This document shows, piece by piece, positions 1 through 12,800 of a DNA stretch of 64,000 bases (its first letter is position 1; every line of letters begins with the position of its first letter). The position numbers were made by a program, and so were the translations under genes. The notes beneath the pieces were generated by a model. That model worked only from the letters and a program-made list of their open reading frames with translations, was not told the DNA's origin and made no database searches. The DNA comes from Alitta virens (Eukaryota > Annelida > Polychaeta > Phyllodocida > Nereididae), in NCBI GenBank assembly GCA_932294295.1, contig OW028573.1, positions 68,115,829 through 68,179,828 on the forward strand, written 5' to 3'.

Positions 1-1250
1 AAATTATGTATATTTTAATAATCTCAGTATCTTACTTGCACGAGTCCCATAAATTAATATTTCCTTATATTATCTGTCTCTTCATTATTATTGTATGGCT
101 CATTATTAGTTGACATTTAACCGACATATATATAGTATTCAAGTTATTCAGTACATAGGTATCCTGGTTCAAATTTGATCACACAAATTTTCATTGAACA
201 AATTATGAGACTTTGTGATTCAGGATAGATGTTAGTCGAATGAAGTGTCACAAATATGAAAGAGAGAGCATTTTAAAATGTGTTAAGATCTCATTATTTT
301 GTGTGATGAGTAAGTATTTAAACAGAAAACTAGTGTAAACAAGCATTGTATCAGTGAGACACACAAACTATGTTTGTAAATACTCATAACTTTTTTAAAT
401 GGGATGATACGCTTGTATATATAATCATGTATGCAATGTGATGGGTGTACTTTCATCTCGATTTTGAAGCATTGATTCCCAGGTAAAACAGCAGCAGTTT
501 TGGTCACAAAAATATATTCAATGTGTACATTTATCACCAAAAGGTCTTCAATATATGATATCAGTTACTTAATATCTGGCCTGTTAAATATTCCTATCTG
601 AAGTTCTTGAGATGTGAAGCGATTTTAATTTTGTAAAAAGGAAAAGAAGATCTGCATGTACTCTTGATGGTTTCCTTGAACTATGTTTTTATTTAACTTA
701 TTATAAAAAAAATAACTCTAAGTTTGTAATACGATGCACACAGTTGTTGTAAACAGTTTGTAAAGCAAATTACAGAAAGCATTAAGTCATCGTTTACTCA
801 AGACATACAATGCTAAATACCAATTGCGCTGTTGCAAAGTCATGATGAAATTAATGTATAATTATCCTTGGTTATCCTATTCATATATTTGTTATCTACT
901 TGAAATATCATTACATCAAATTCCTCATAATTGTTTGCCTAGATGCCAAACTGATCAAAATAACAATAATTCTTTTGTGTATGTAATTGATCTGTTACAC
1001 TTGTGATATTAACCCTTGAGAATGAGTGTAGTGTAGACAATGAGTGAGAGCGTCATCTCTCATATTAACATGTATTAGCCTTAATAAATTTGCATTTAGA
1101 TGACTGAAAGTACTGCCGCTATTTTAGGCTGGCTGAATATGTATGCGTGCTCCCACTAACGTTGTACTTGTCCTCATTACACTCAAGTGCACTACAATGG
1201 AAAGGGTGTTATTTTGTTAATAATGAAATAAACTTTTTTATCAATTTAAC
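1..1250 (+). other. Probable 3' UTR of an upstream plus-strand gene
   Basis: No convincing coding frame is seen on either strand. The stretch is AT-rich. It carries plus-strand AATAAA hexamers at 1083-1088 and 1227-1232; the second is followed by a T- and GT-rich tract, as at a cleavage site. It would then be the tail of a gene whose coding part lies left of the window, converging on the GPCR gene that ends at 1321. Plain intergenic DNA is the alternative. Confidence 0.3.
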
Positions 1251-1320
1251 GAGTGGTTTTGTATTTCATTTACCTTATAGTACAACACTTAAACAGTAAC
1301 AGTATACAGCAGGTGCGTTC

Positions 1321-2520
1321 TTAAGACCCTGATGGTGTTCTACTGTTTTGCAGGTTGGCAACATGCACTCTGGTCCTTCGACACAGCAGTAGCGAGGCTG
1401 GCACTAATCGCAGGATACACCTGCGAAATTGGTCATTACAAGTGAAATACAATATAAAATGGTAGCTGTATGACAGCATTTCAAGTACATTTGCAATGAC
1501 TCTGTGAATTTTGGTGCTGTCCATTTCATTCCCACATGGTCCCCGTAAAGTTCTTATAATGCCAGGGTGGGAAAATGACTCTGGCAGGTGACACACAACA
1601 AATATTAAACTAACAGTAATCAATAAAACTGATAAACGTATTTGGCTCTTGACCTTGTGATAGTCTATGCTGTTTTTGAGCATCACTGCACGTCTCTTGT
1701 TAGCTTGCCACACTGATTGAAGCAATAAAGCATTAAATACGATGATAAGAATTGTCGGGAGATATCCAATTAAGGTGGACCGTATCCAAGAGTACACTTC
1801 AAATCCATTTCCAGCACCAAATTTAGTGTAGACAGCTTTGCCATCTTGAATTCTATAGTTGAAAAAGTATGGCATGTTCATCAGAAAGGCAGCACTGACA
1901 AAACAACCCAGCAAGATCCATGCTCTTTTAACTGATTCTGTCTTTGATGGGACACTCCTCCTGACCATTATGCAACGCTCCATGGTTACAACTGTGGTCA
2001 ACCTGCAAAGAGTTAAAATGCAATTTTTATTGCATCTACTGACATTTATCACAGGGATTTTTTAACAGTAAGCTGTTTTGACACTTTGCCAGCAACGAAA
2101 TCATAACTTCAAGAGCCGTTTGTAAACTTACCAAATACTTGTTGCAGCCGAGGTGTTTGCAAGTGGCATGTAGATAAATATTTCATATATACTAGCACTG
2201 ACATTAGCATTGTCACATCTTGAGCAACGGGCGAATCCTATTGGCGACACAAGAGCAAGAGTCACAAGGTCGGTGAGGGCAATTATCCCCAGATATGTGT
2301 GAATAAGACTTTCTCTGAGAGGTTTGCAAAATAATACAATGATATTGAGCACATTCAGTATAATTCCAGTGCCACAAATTATGGGTATGATGATGGTGTA
2401 TCCAACATCTTCCATCACAAGAACATCATAAGAGTTTCTGATGTGAGAACAGTTTGCTTCTTTAAAAGTCCAGCCCTTAGTGCCATATTCAGTTGTAAGA
2501 ATCATACTGTCTAAAATCAT
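1321..2520 (-). CDS. Rhodopsin-class (class A) orphan GPCR, neuropeptide-receptor-like
   Basis: Two coding exons, 2132-2520 and 1321-2002, give a 356-residue seven-helix plasma-membrane receptor. The donor after 2132 and acceptor before 2002 join codon TG|G, giving TSIW-LTTVV across helix 3. The N-terminus has an N-C-S glycosylation sequon near residue 23. Helix 1 is about residues 40-64 with the conserved Asn. Helix 2 carries the ALTDL form of LAxxD. Helix 3 ends in MERC instead of DRY. Helices 4-7 follow, and helix 7 reads SYHFILYF with no NPxxY proline. Short divergent FMRFamide- or peptide-receptor-like GPCRs of invertebrates commonly look like this. The ligand cannot be told from sequence. 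The start is the first Met of the open frame; a 5' UTR exon probably begins after the acceptor near 2728. Confidence 0.82.
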
Positions 2521-2727
2521 ACAGGTTACAGTATTCCCAAAGACCCGTTATTCCTTTGTGTTCGGATTACCAGAGTCACTCCTTTTGTAAGGCAGATACT
2601 TCGTCACCATCAACGTCACTTCAAAATCTCATGCGGTTGTTGCTTCCTGCCTCCTGCTGATTATGGCTGGACTAACGTACAGCACTTCCTTGTCGCTCTC
2701 ATTAAAGCATTGCACTCCGAAAAGGCC
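2521..2727 (-). other. Putative 5' UTR exon of the GPCR gene, or last exon of the DNMT3-like gene
   Basis: On the minus strand a pyrimidine-rich tract ending in tttgcag at 2728 is the strongest acceptor between the DNMT3-like and GPCR genes, and sequence continues without a donor to the GPCR start at 2520. It may be 5' UTR. Joined instead to the DNMT3-like exon ending at 3843 (phase 1), it would add only eight residues and then a stop. The sequence does not decide between these. Confidence 0.3.
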
Positions 2728-3613
2728 CTGCAAATATTTATAAAAAGGAATATAAACCAGAAGCTAGGTTAACGAGGCAAAGATCACAAGGCCTAACTGA
2801 TGAAATGATCAGACAGGCTGCTCAGATAAGCTGCAAACCAAGCTGTTTATGACACATTTTATGGCAGACTCTCAAGCCACCTGGAACCGAAACCAACCCA
2901 ATATTTGTTATTGCTTATATGGGACTTCTTCTTATCATATAATTAAGCCCTGCTATCAGATCCAGGAACTAAGGTAGGGGACGGGGGGAACAGTGAGACA
3001 CGGGGAAAAGTGAGACAAAGCCCTTAGCATCAACCCAGTAAGAGAGAGAGTGAGATATGTTCCAACCATAAATATTTGTTTAAAATAAATCGGGTGGACT
3101 TAAAGGTTTACCACCTCATCATTACATCTTCCTCTGACTGCTAAGCTTCAGACCAGTAGCAATGGACAATAAACGGAACTTGCTACCTAAACTAAGAGTA
3201 TTCAGAGACATTTTGCATTTTTGTTGTGCTATCAAGCCATGTCTCACTCTAACCCTTAGCTTGTCTCACAGTACTCCAGCATTGGGGAACAATGACTTGC
3301 ATTGATATTGTGCTGAAAAACTCTTACACAATGTAGCGACCTGAAACTGCTTAAAAGTACGCACAACTGTATAACCTACATCTGGGGTGGTAAGCCAATT
3401 ATGCCCTGATTTTAGAATTTTTGTCATGATTGAAAATGAAAAAAGGGTCTCATTGTTCCCCACTTTCCCCTACTGCCCAACTTCCCAGCTCTCCCCTACT
3501 GCCCAACTTCCTCACTATGCCCAACACCCAACATGCCTGGCACATTTTCAAGAGGTCCATCAAGGCCAGTTTAGGAGACTTCTGTAACGGATTTGTTCAG
3601 GGTTACCAAGCAA

Positions 3614-3703
3614 TCAAAAGGTTACAAGAAACTTCCTTATAGATGAAGCAGTGTCTACATGACGTGATGAACCAAATTTAAGACACACTGTCTGCATCAC
3701 TCG
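3614..3703 (-). other. Candidate terminal exon of the DNMT3-family gene
   Basis: After a minus-strand acceptor (gtttcag, 3704-3710), an open frame of 29 codons ends in TGA at 3614-3616. It contains KFGSSRHVDTASSIRKFL, which resembles the DNMT3 segment FGFPVHYTDVSNMSR near the end of the methyltransferase domain. Its entry phase is 0 whereas the exon ending at 3843 leaves phase 1, so at least one more exon or a different junction is needed. Chance similarity is possible. Confidence 0.3.
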
Positions 3704-3842
3704 CTGAAACAGACTCTATGTCAGAGTATCACATATTCAACCAGTAGTTTTGACATCACTTTTACTACACTGGTGTTTAGCCTATGCTGTGAGTTTGTAC
3801 ACTGTATGGGACACATCACTGTGATGCTGTGAAAATGCTCAC

Positions 3843-6800
3843 CTGCCTGGCCCTTTTTCCTAGTAGCCAGACAGTTTACTGTGGTAATTATATTTTACTT
3901 TTTAAGGAAATCAGATGAATATGTCTTACCTAGTATGTGCATATATACACCTTCCAGGTTCTCAGGCTGGACTGGCACCACTTTTCTGAAATCAACCTTA
4001 CATGTTAGCTTTGGACTTCACATGTGACAAACCAATTAACCTAATCCAGGATATGGCCAATCTATCATGAGACCCCAATCTCTCTGTCAACAATTAACCG
4101 ACTTTGCTGAATAACATGACTCATTTCTGGACTTGGACGTGAACACTCAGCAGAGTCAAAAAGGATAATAGATGTTTCATGAATATGAGAAGAAAATCTG
4201 AAGATGAGTTGTTTGTTACATATGGGGATATTTTTTGTCTTGGTTATACTTATATGTAATTCAAAGCATTTGATGCACCAACAATATAGAAAAATCGCTA
4301 TAAAATGAACACCTGAATAAAGTTTTAATATTGCTCCAAATCAAAGCAGATGTATTTTTTATATTTATGGTACAAGGATGGCAGCCCATTCCCAGGCTAA
4401 TGGCATCTTGGACATCATGAGGAATTACTCCTGTTAGCGATACGACAAATAGTGTTTCTTCTCGCTGTGTTTGGGTCAAGATGTGGATTACACGTCGAAC
4501 ATGCATGAAAGTGGCCGGAATCCTTCCTGCAGCCTCTGAAACAATGAAATACTGCATTAAAAAAAAAATCAGGGTTAACCGAAGTAAATGATACCAAGCA
4601 AAACTGAATGATGTTTCTCATGCTGAGTGAAGTGTTCCCTGTTATATATGATAGTCAGAATACTTTTGTGATCCGAATTCTTCACACGTTAAATCAAGAT
4701 ACTGAATTAATATAGTGAAATAGTTTTTAGAATGGAAGTATAAGTAAAGTACACATTTGCCACATCTAATTTAAAAATTGCAAAAATTAGCAAAATTTCG
4801 GATATTATGCACAATATTCCACCCTGAACATATGGTGATTTATATTTATTCCCAATTGCAGTCATACCACCTGAAATAGCGGGCGATATGGGCCAGGTGA
4901 TCTGCTTTTCATAACACACAGCATGACGTTCATGCATTGCCCAAATAATTAAACTCAAGACGTTTTTATTTCCAAATAAGGACAAAATGCGTTTGGCAGT
5001 AAAAATGCCGGTGCTACTACAGATTGATACCAAACTGATTCTAAAAGTAAATGTATATAGCTACATAATAAAATCGAAATTGTGAAAATTGGACTATAAT
5101 TGACTGAGTTATAGCTTCAAATAATCGCGAATCAAAGATGTTCATGACGATGTAGACACTGCATTCATTCTTGTTCCCATTAGAAATATAACCTGGCCTT
5201 GTGCACCTTTATTTTTTAGTAACTTCGTAAATTTTTATCGGATTTAAAACATTTTAAGTTCCAAATGGCTGAAATTAATTGGGGAATAAAAGGAAAACCA
5301 CAACCACCTTGTCTGATCTGTCAAACTGATCAGTGACTCGTGTGGTTTTCCTATATCATTCATTGTAAATATTGACCTGAGTTTTCTTAAGCTAAATACC
5401 TAGAGTGGCAACCTCAGAGAGGTCCTGCTTTATTCTTTTTTCTGGCCAACCAGGTCCAACCACCAACAAGTGAATTGGGGCCATGCTTTTAATCCTTTCC
5501 CAAGTCAAGGAGAATATACTGTCTAAACACACGATTCCATCTTCCTCCATGGCATCACTTTCTATGGCGTAGTAACATTTAACAGGGATCTTAAGCTTCT
5601 TTAAAGTTGCCCAGCCTGTAAGACAAAAAGCAGCAAAACCTTTAATCAAATACCATCTGTTATAGAGACAGCTAGTGTACCTAGATAACATGTCGAATCA
5701 GCCAAATGTGGGGTCATCATCATCATGCACATTGGGCCAACCAAATCAGCTGGTGATTTTAATCATTGAACTGCGCAGAATACAAAATAAAAAGATCTTA
5801 TTATCATGCACTCCATTGGAACTGGGAGCACTCAGCTTCCCAGGAGAATTCCTCCCACTGGCTACAAACGGTCAAGGACTTATACTCTGGCTATGTCACA
5901 CATTCGTTTGCTTAGATTACTCAGCAACTACAAGGCATAGAGAGACAAATGACAGCTTATTTTGCTCCTTATTCCTCAAATCAGATAGATCTATCCTATC
6001 AACTTTGTTGTTGGTGCATTCTTTACTTCTGTTCACAAAAGCCCCATCAGATTACCATTGACATGGAGATTCATTTATCTGTATTCAGGCTTCATGACAC
6101 AACAAATATAATCAGTCATAATTGCGTCACAGATAATTGTGTTCGATTGTGACGTCACAAAGGACCAACACCTTGTGTGCATTGATTAATGAGGGAACAC
6201 TGGTATTGTTTCCACATGGTCCACTGGACAGCCTGTAAGAGAAGACACCACCAATGTTAAAGGACTTACTTTTTCTTTATTATGCAGAGTGTTTGCTGGA
6301 TTTATGTGGAGATCACAACATTCTTATTATTTTTATTCGGCTAGCACAATGATTAATTTCTCTGACAGACACCTGTGGGCCAATGTTCGGTCAACCTCCT
6401 GCCAATCTATCAAGCTATCTGGATATGGGACATGTATAGGGATTTACTGGGTTTTATTTTACAGTAACCTGCTCTTAAGATCACTTTTTAATTATTAACA
6501 CAAGTGAGAGCTTCAAAGCAGGTGGTCTATTTGTATTTATATTGAGCAAAGTTTACTGCCTATAATGTATTATAATTGGAAGAGTATACAATTCAGCTCA
6601 CTAAGCTCAGTACCAATATATTGTAATGCTTTAACGATGTTGTGGTTGTTATAGTTAGCTATGATTGATTACACAGTTATTAGTTTAAATACAAATATTA
6701 ACCAATATGGAATAAAGGTGTTTAAACATATTGATTTCACATAGAGGAATTTGATATGCATTTATGTGTTAGCAATGCTTGATATAAAGTCTGACTTACA

Positions 6801-6866
6801 AGTAAGAGACTCCTCAAAAAGCGACATGACACATAGAGCTTCGCCACTCACATAACTTGGTACAAA
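3843..6866 (-). other. Degenerate DNMT3 methyltransferase domain
   Basis: Exons 6800-6866, 5400-5615, 4313-4535, 3930-3985 and 3843-3878 follow the ADD directly. Alignable landmarks are CVMSLFEESL (motif I, normally VLSLFDGIATG), LKKLKIPVKCYYAIESDA (DLGIQVDRYIASEV), MAPIHLLVVGPGWP (WGPFDLVIGGSPC), AGRIPATFMHVRRVIH (TGRLFFEFYRLLHD), REETLFVVSLTGVIP (RPFFWLFENVVAM) and IWSNI (FWGNL, or VWSN in DNMT3L). The Pro-Cys nucleophile, the ENV glutamate and the glycines of motif I are all replaced. The frame stays open, which argues against a recent pseudogene. No clear target-recognition or motif X region follows. Confidence 0.8.
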
Positions 6867-9800
6867 CTGCAAACAAATAAATGTATAACTGTACATGAAA
6901 TACAAAAATATCTGTATGTCACATTTGAAATTTGTTAATCCATAGTAGTACATACACTGTCTGTTCTATGATACAAAGCATAGATTTCATCAGTAGCCTG
7001 ATTTTTCCTTGCACGTAAAAGATCTTTAGGTTGCCATATGTGGTTACACAAGAGACAACTATCACTGACTGATTCCTCCGTTATGTGCAGTAACCTTACA
7101 CATTCAGCACAATACCATCTGCAATGAAATCCAAAAAAAAAATTGTAGGCAACAATCATGAGAAATCAACTGAGACAGAACAAGTCGGATTACCTAATGG
7201 ATTTTTCATTTAATCAGGCATACTTGTTCATTCTTACATTTCTAGCATGTAGTATTTAGAGCTATTTAGAAATTTGTAGAGTGGTAAAAGTTAACACACC
7301 TTTGCTATGAACTTGTAATGTTGCACCTAAGCATATCTTGAGAATATTAATAAAATATCAATTTAATGAAGAGAAAAAAAATTAATTAAAAAGTCATTAT
7401 AAAATTGATCTACCTTTGGCAATCGTTGAATCGGCATCTCCTACCCCTCTTGCTTGTAGGTATCATGCAGATTGTGCAGAATAGCTTCAAAAAAATAATT
7501 TAAGAAACATTTCAACAGTTGCTTTGATGTCACATACAATTAAGTGATTATTAGCTGATTTACACCTATATTCAGATATTATCATTGTTTCTACTTTCAA
7601 TGATGTTCACATGACTTTTATAATTGATATGTTCTGAATAATATGAAAGTGTCGCATGGTGGTTCCAGTTCCTAGCTTAGTTTATGGGCACTCATGAACA
7701 TTGCCACATTTTAGTTAGACTTGTCATTTCGGCCGCAGACCTCTGTCACCTGCTAATCAATTATCATAATACTTACATGACTTTTTGACTTTGAGCACTG
7801 TAAAATCCTCTCTCTGACAACTTTCTGAAAAAAATGCGGATGGTAGTCATTAATAAATCCTAATATAAAAGTACAACCACAAAACAGACAAAATATACCA
7901 GACCAGCTTACCAAGCACGCTTGACAATAATAGATCTCAAAATATGGATGGGGGCACAAGTACTCTTCTATCTTGCCACATCGAATACAGAAGTCTTGAA
8001 AATAACAATACATTCATGTATCTACCATTTAATACCATACTTTTCACACATACATAGTTCTATCTTCCTGGCAGGCATCACAGTCTGGCCTATTGCTGAT
8101 GTTATACAATCGAAATTTATACTGTGGGTGTCATCATAATAAACAATTGAGGAGGTTTCAAAGTTTTCAATGAAAAATTTAACAATTAACTTATGAATTC
8201 AGTGTTCACAGCGGAACAGGATGAAATGAGAGAAAAGGCACTCACCTTGGAATGTCTTTTTTTCCAGCTTGACGTAGTTCACATTCAAGGCTCGAAGCTC
8301 TGAAATGACACATAATGTTCATAAAACACACCCAACATTCAGAAATATTAAAATGAATATGTAGAAATACCAACTCACCATTATCAATTGATGTATTCTT
8401 CTTTGAAGTGCACTGGCTTATAGATGTGTCATTTGATGCTTTGCCCAACACCATTTTTATATAATGGTCCGCCTTTTGTTTTGAATACATTTTTTGTTTG
8501 TAGAAGTGAATACTTCCATAAACAAATGCAGGAAGTTTTACTTCAAAAAGAAAAAACAAACATGTGCTGTAATTTTCCTTATGTTGTTTGTTCTGCACAC
8601 AGCAAATATTCTATTTGGAATATCATTTGGTTATGATAGCTACAATATCTAAAAATATGTTTTGCAAGAACTCACCTGCAGGGTGCATATCAAATTCAAA
8701 CTGGATGGCAACGGCCTTCAGAGCCCAAGAAATTACTCCATGGGTCATAGGCGCCATTCCCCACTGATGCCTCAAAATCTGCAAACACAACAGAAAGTCT
8801 GTGAAAAAACTGTCAATTTCTCACTTTCCAACATCAATAGTAAGATCAAAACAAGTATCTCCCAAAGATAAAAACAAGTGCTTATGGCATCTTCATTTTA
8901 ATGACGGGTTTTTGTAATGACATAGAATTAAAAATATCAATCAATCTCTAATAATAATGTTGTGTGCACCTGTCAATGGTATATACTAACATTTATATAT
9001 GTCGTATAATAGATGTATGCAATATACAGCTATTGGCCAAAGATTAAGATTGCTGTTTTATCAGCTTAACCACTCGATAACCCTTAGATTTTTAATTTGA
9101 ATATGTTGTAGGAACTGAGTTACTAGTCAATAAAGACTAAGATGTGACTCTCGATGTTATAATACTTACTTCAATGGCTTCCACAACAGCAGACTGATAA
9201 TGTCGGTTATCTTCCTTCTCTCGATAATTTTTCACTATGTTCTCAAGAAATGGCACTAATTTCACTGTCCATGCCTGTAAAGTACAAGAATACAATATTC
9301 CATCTTCAAACAAGGTGATATCACAAGAAGACTATGGGAATATTACACAAGATTAGTTACTCCACAACAAACTACATGGTAAAATAGGAATCACCTTCTG
9401 GTGAGGAAAGCATAATATTTTTTTTTTGGAGAATGTAAATGCAATGTTTCCAAATAACATTCATTCAACAAAAACTAGGTAACAGTGAAATGTTAATGAA
9501 TTCATATTACTGTGTATTTATATCTGAATTTCATTTCATTATTTTACATTGTAAGAAAAACTCAGATGTTTCCTGGAGAAAGTTTTCTTAATATTAGCTG
9601 ACTAAATGTTAAAGTAATATAACTCGTTTGCTGGGTTATCAAGTAAAAAAAAAATCATGATGTTTTTCTGTATTACTAAAAGCAGAAATTTCTACAATAT
9701 TAAATTCTCACTTTTCCATACTGATAAGAACCAAGAAAATACACCAAAGTTTGATTCTTTCCTACATGCTCATCAATAATTTTCTCATTCAGCGTCAATA

Positions 9801-12800
9801 TAGGCCAAGGATAAGATCCAGACATTGACCACATCACAAACGACTGTCCGCAGTCCCCTTTTATGATTTCATTCTTATAAAGATAGTCATTACACAGATC
9901 TGCAAGATGAATCACATAACATATTATAGTAAAGAATTATCAAAGTGCAATATTTACCAACCGAGGATAGCATATCACTGATAATAAACTTCAGAAATAA
10001 AGTATCACCTTGTTCAACTCGGCCATAGTCTTTCTTTCCTTCATGGCGTCGTATAGGCGTCTGCCGTGTTAATGTCATATTCACTGCCATCTGCCGTTCC
10101 TCACAAATAAACTGCATCAAACTAACAGGAAGCTTCATAGGGCCAGTGCATTGTTTGGTCATTTTTCTTGTGTTGATGCAACGTTTCATTGTTTTATTTT
10201 TGCTTTGCTTCACATCTGAATCTGAATCGGAATCTGAAAAGTCTGTTGGTTCATCCATACCATCATGAATTGTTTTTCTATTTTTAATTTGCTGATAGAT
10301 TTTGGTTCGTGCAATTAATTTGGCTTTGCGGGATGGCTCATCACAAGCATCTCTTCCTCCTCGTATTTCAACATACTTCGTCAGATGGGCCATCTGGCTT
10401 TGCATAGCCAACCTCAGACATTCATCAGGTATTCCACACATATCTTCTATTGTTGAAAGTGCTGGTATTGATAATTCTGGCAGCCTGGAACGAAATATGT
10501 CAATTTCAGCAACCAAATTTCTAATTTGAAACAAAAACAAGACAATTACTCTAACATTGTATTGCTGCAATGCTGCTGGTCTGCATGATGCTAGACAGAG
10601 TATATGACCAGCTGCACGAGGCAGATATAGGATAATGAGAAACAATGTTACACATTAACCCAATAGGCAGAGTCTTGTACATGCACCATCATTAACAGAA
10701 TTTAACATTTCCTGCCACAGCCAGCTATGAGGTCACTGCGGTCAGACCTTGGTATCTTTTGCTCCTTTCATGCTTCAATTTTGCTAATTTTATGAAGTTT
10801 AAACACCAATACTGTAATATTTTCATTTCCGAAAAAACATTTTTGTGTAAAAATGATCTGATATTAGTTCTAGTTTAACTATTTTATTTTGCCTCCGCTG
10901 TGGAAACTTGAGACTGCTCTTGATTTTCTCTGCATAGTAGCACTTTTTGTCATATTCAGGGTAAATGGTTTGTGAAAACTTATTTCCACTACTGTAGACT
11001 CCATCATTGGACTTCCATTTAAAAAAATATAGGTCTGGCTTGGCATGTTCAAGTGAGTTGTAATTGAACCCAGGACCTTCAGCAGAGTGGGCCAATGAGT
11101 TAACTGGTCCATGCTTCAACCAGTGGTCACCCAGCCCTTATAAATACAATATTATATGCAATAAAGTTTGTCCTTGATAAAACAGACACAACAACCTCCA
11201 TTTCTGCTGTAATTCCATCAAAAACGATTCCTGTTTGACGAGCCAAGTCTGAAAAAAAAAATCAATGGTCCTATTCAGACATTGTCAGGCTTGGGGTCAA
11301 GTACAACGCAATGTACTTAAGTACAAGTACATGAGAATATATCAAATACAAGTACAGCAATTTATCTGAGTACTGAGTACATTTGTACTTTTTGGTCAAG
11401 ATCCAATTGACAGCAGTAGTGGATTCGGAAGGGGGGGATTTTGAGTGATGTAAACCCCAGTCCCCCTTGGCCCAGTACATGCTGAACATTAAAAACCTCT
11501 ACTTTCAGATCACTGCAGCACATACACACAAAAAATATATATAAAGTTTGAATTTTTTGTCAAATCAACAAACATAACAAAAGTTCTTTGGCATTCTAAT
11601 GATCAGTATTTGGGCACATATTCAGTAGATCCCTGCCATTAACACCACCTTTGCCTGATTTGCTGCAAACTCTAATGGACTTAATAGCAAGGTGCATCAT
11701 GTGCATTGTTATAATCATTCTCTCTGTGGAATTCATTCATATCAAAGGTAACTAAAAATATGTATGATATTTTTGCTGAGGGTTATTAAGACATGTAGGA
11801 ACACAGGAGGGCTAATTTCAAAAAGTCTTTCATGAGAGTCAGACAGCAATCTGGATACACTTGCAAGTCAAGAGTGTAATTAATATGCAGATGAATTAAA
11901 CTGGGGAATACCCATTATTTCTAACAGGTGATGAATGGGGATTAAGACAATTGGAATGATCCCCACTGATTTCTAACCTAATGGGGGTAAATAGCAGCTA
12001 CCCCAATGTCTAATGTTTCTATTGTTCTACACAAAAGCAACTGGACAAATTGATACACAATACAAGATATAAACCCAAATTTTAGTTAAACAAAAAGTTG
12101 AAATTCATAAATTATTTGCAAGCATTGGATTTTCACACAATAAGTATGTACAATTGTACAATTGAAATAATTATCAAACTGGTATGATTTAAAAGCAATT
12201 CTATATGTAATAGACCTATAATCTATATGATATTTGGTTTTTGTATCAAAGCCTGCCTCCATCCAAGAGTGTGTTGTATGTATTGCAATCAGTGAATTAT
12301 TCAATAATTAGCTGCTGTCAATTTTCTACTCAGTCTGTTGAAACCTAATTGCTATTTTAGTCAAACTAAAATACAGAAGATAGATTATCTATGTTGCAAT
12401 AACTATTAACTGCCTTAATCTGTATCTTGCAAGTACTATGACTTCAAGTACAAGTACAAACACAAGTACAAGTACTTACTTTTCAACAGCTTCGAGTCCA
12501 AGTACAGGTACAAGTACTGAGTACTTGGTAATTAAGTCCAAGTACTGAGTCCAAGTACTGTTCTTGACCCCAAGCCTGTGACAAGTACCAAAGGTATTTT
12601 AGAAATTTCATACTTAGCAGATTTGCTTCTCATGTGGTTTGATGCAGAGACTAAATGTTCTGCCAAATATTAGCTTGATAAACTTTACCTTAAGACAAGG
12701 AAAGAAGTCCATGGTAAGCTCAGTCTCCTTCGGTTTTCTGGTCTCAACCAAATCCTGAACAAAAACTAATGGGTGGAGACACCTGACATAATCAAATAAT

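Noticed and set aside
3387..3642. Plus-strand frames of 66-70 codons
   Set aside because: Built on a short CCCCTACTGCCCAACTTCC-type tandem repeat; no homology, and they lie over the 3' region of the minus-strand DNMT3-like gene.
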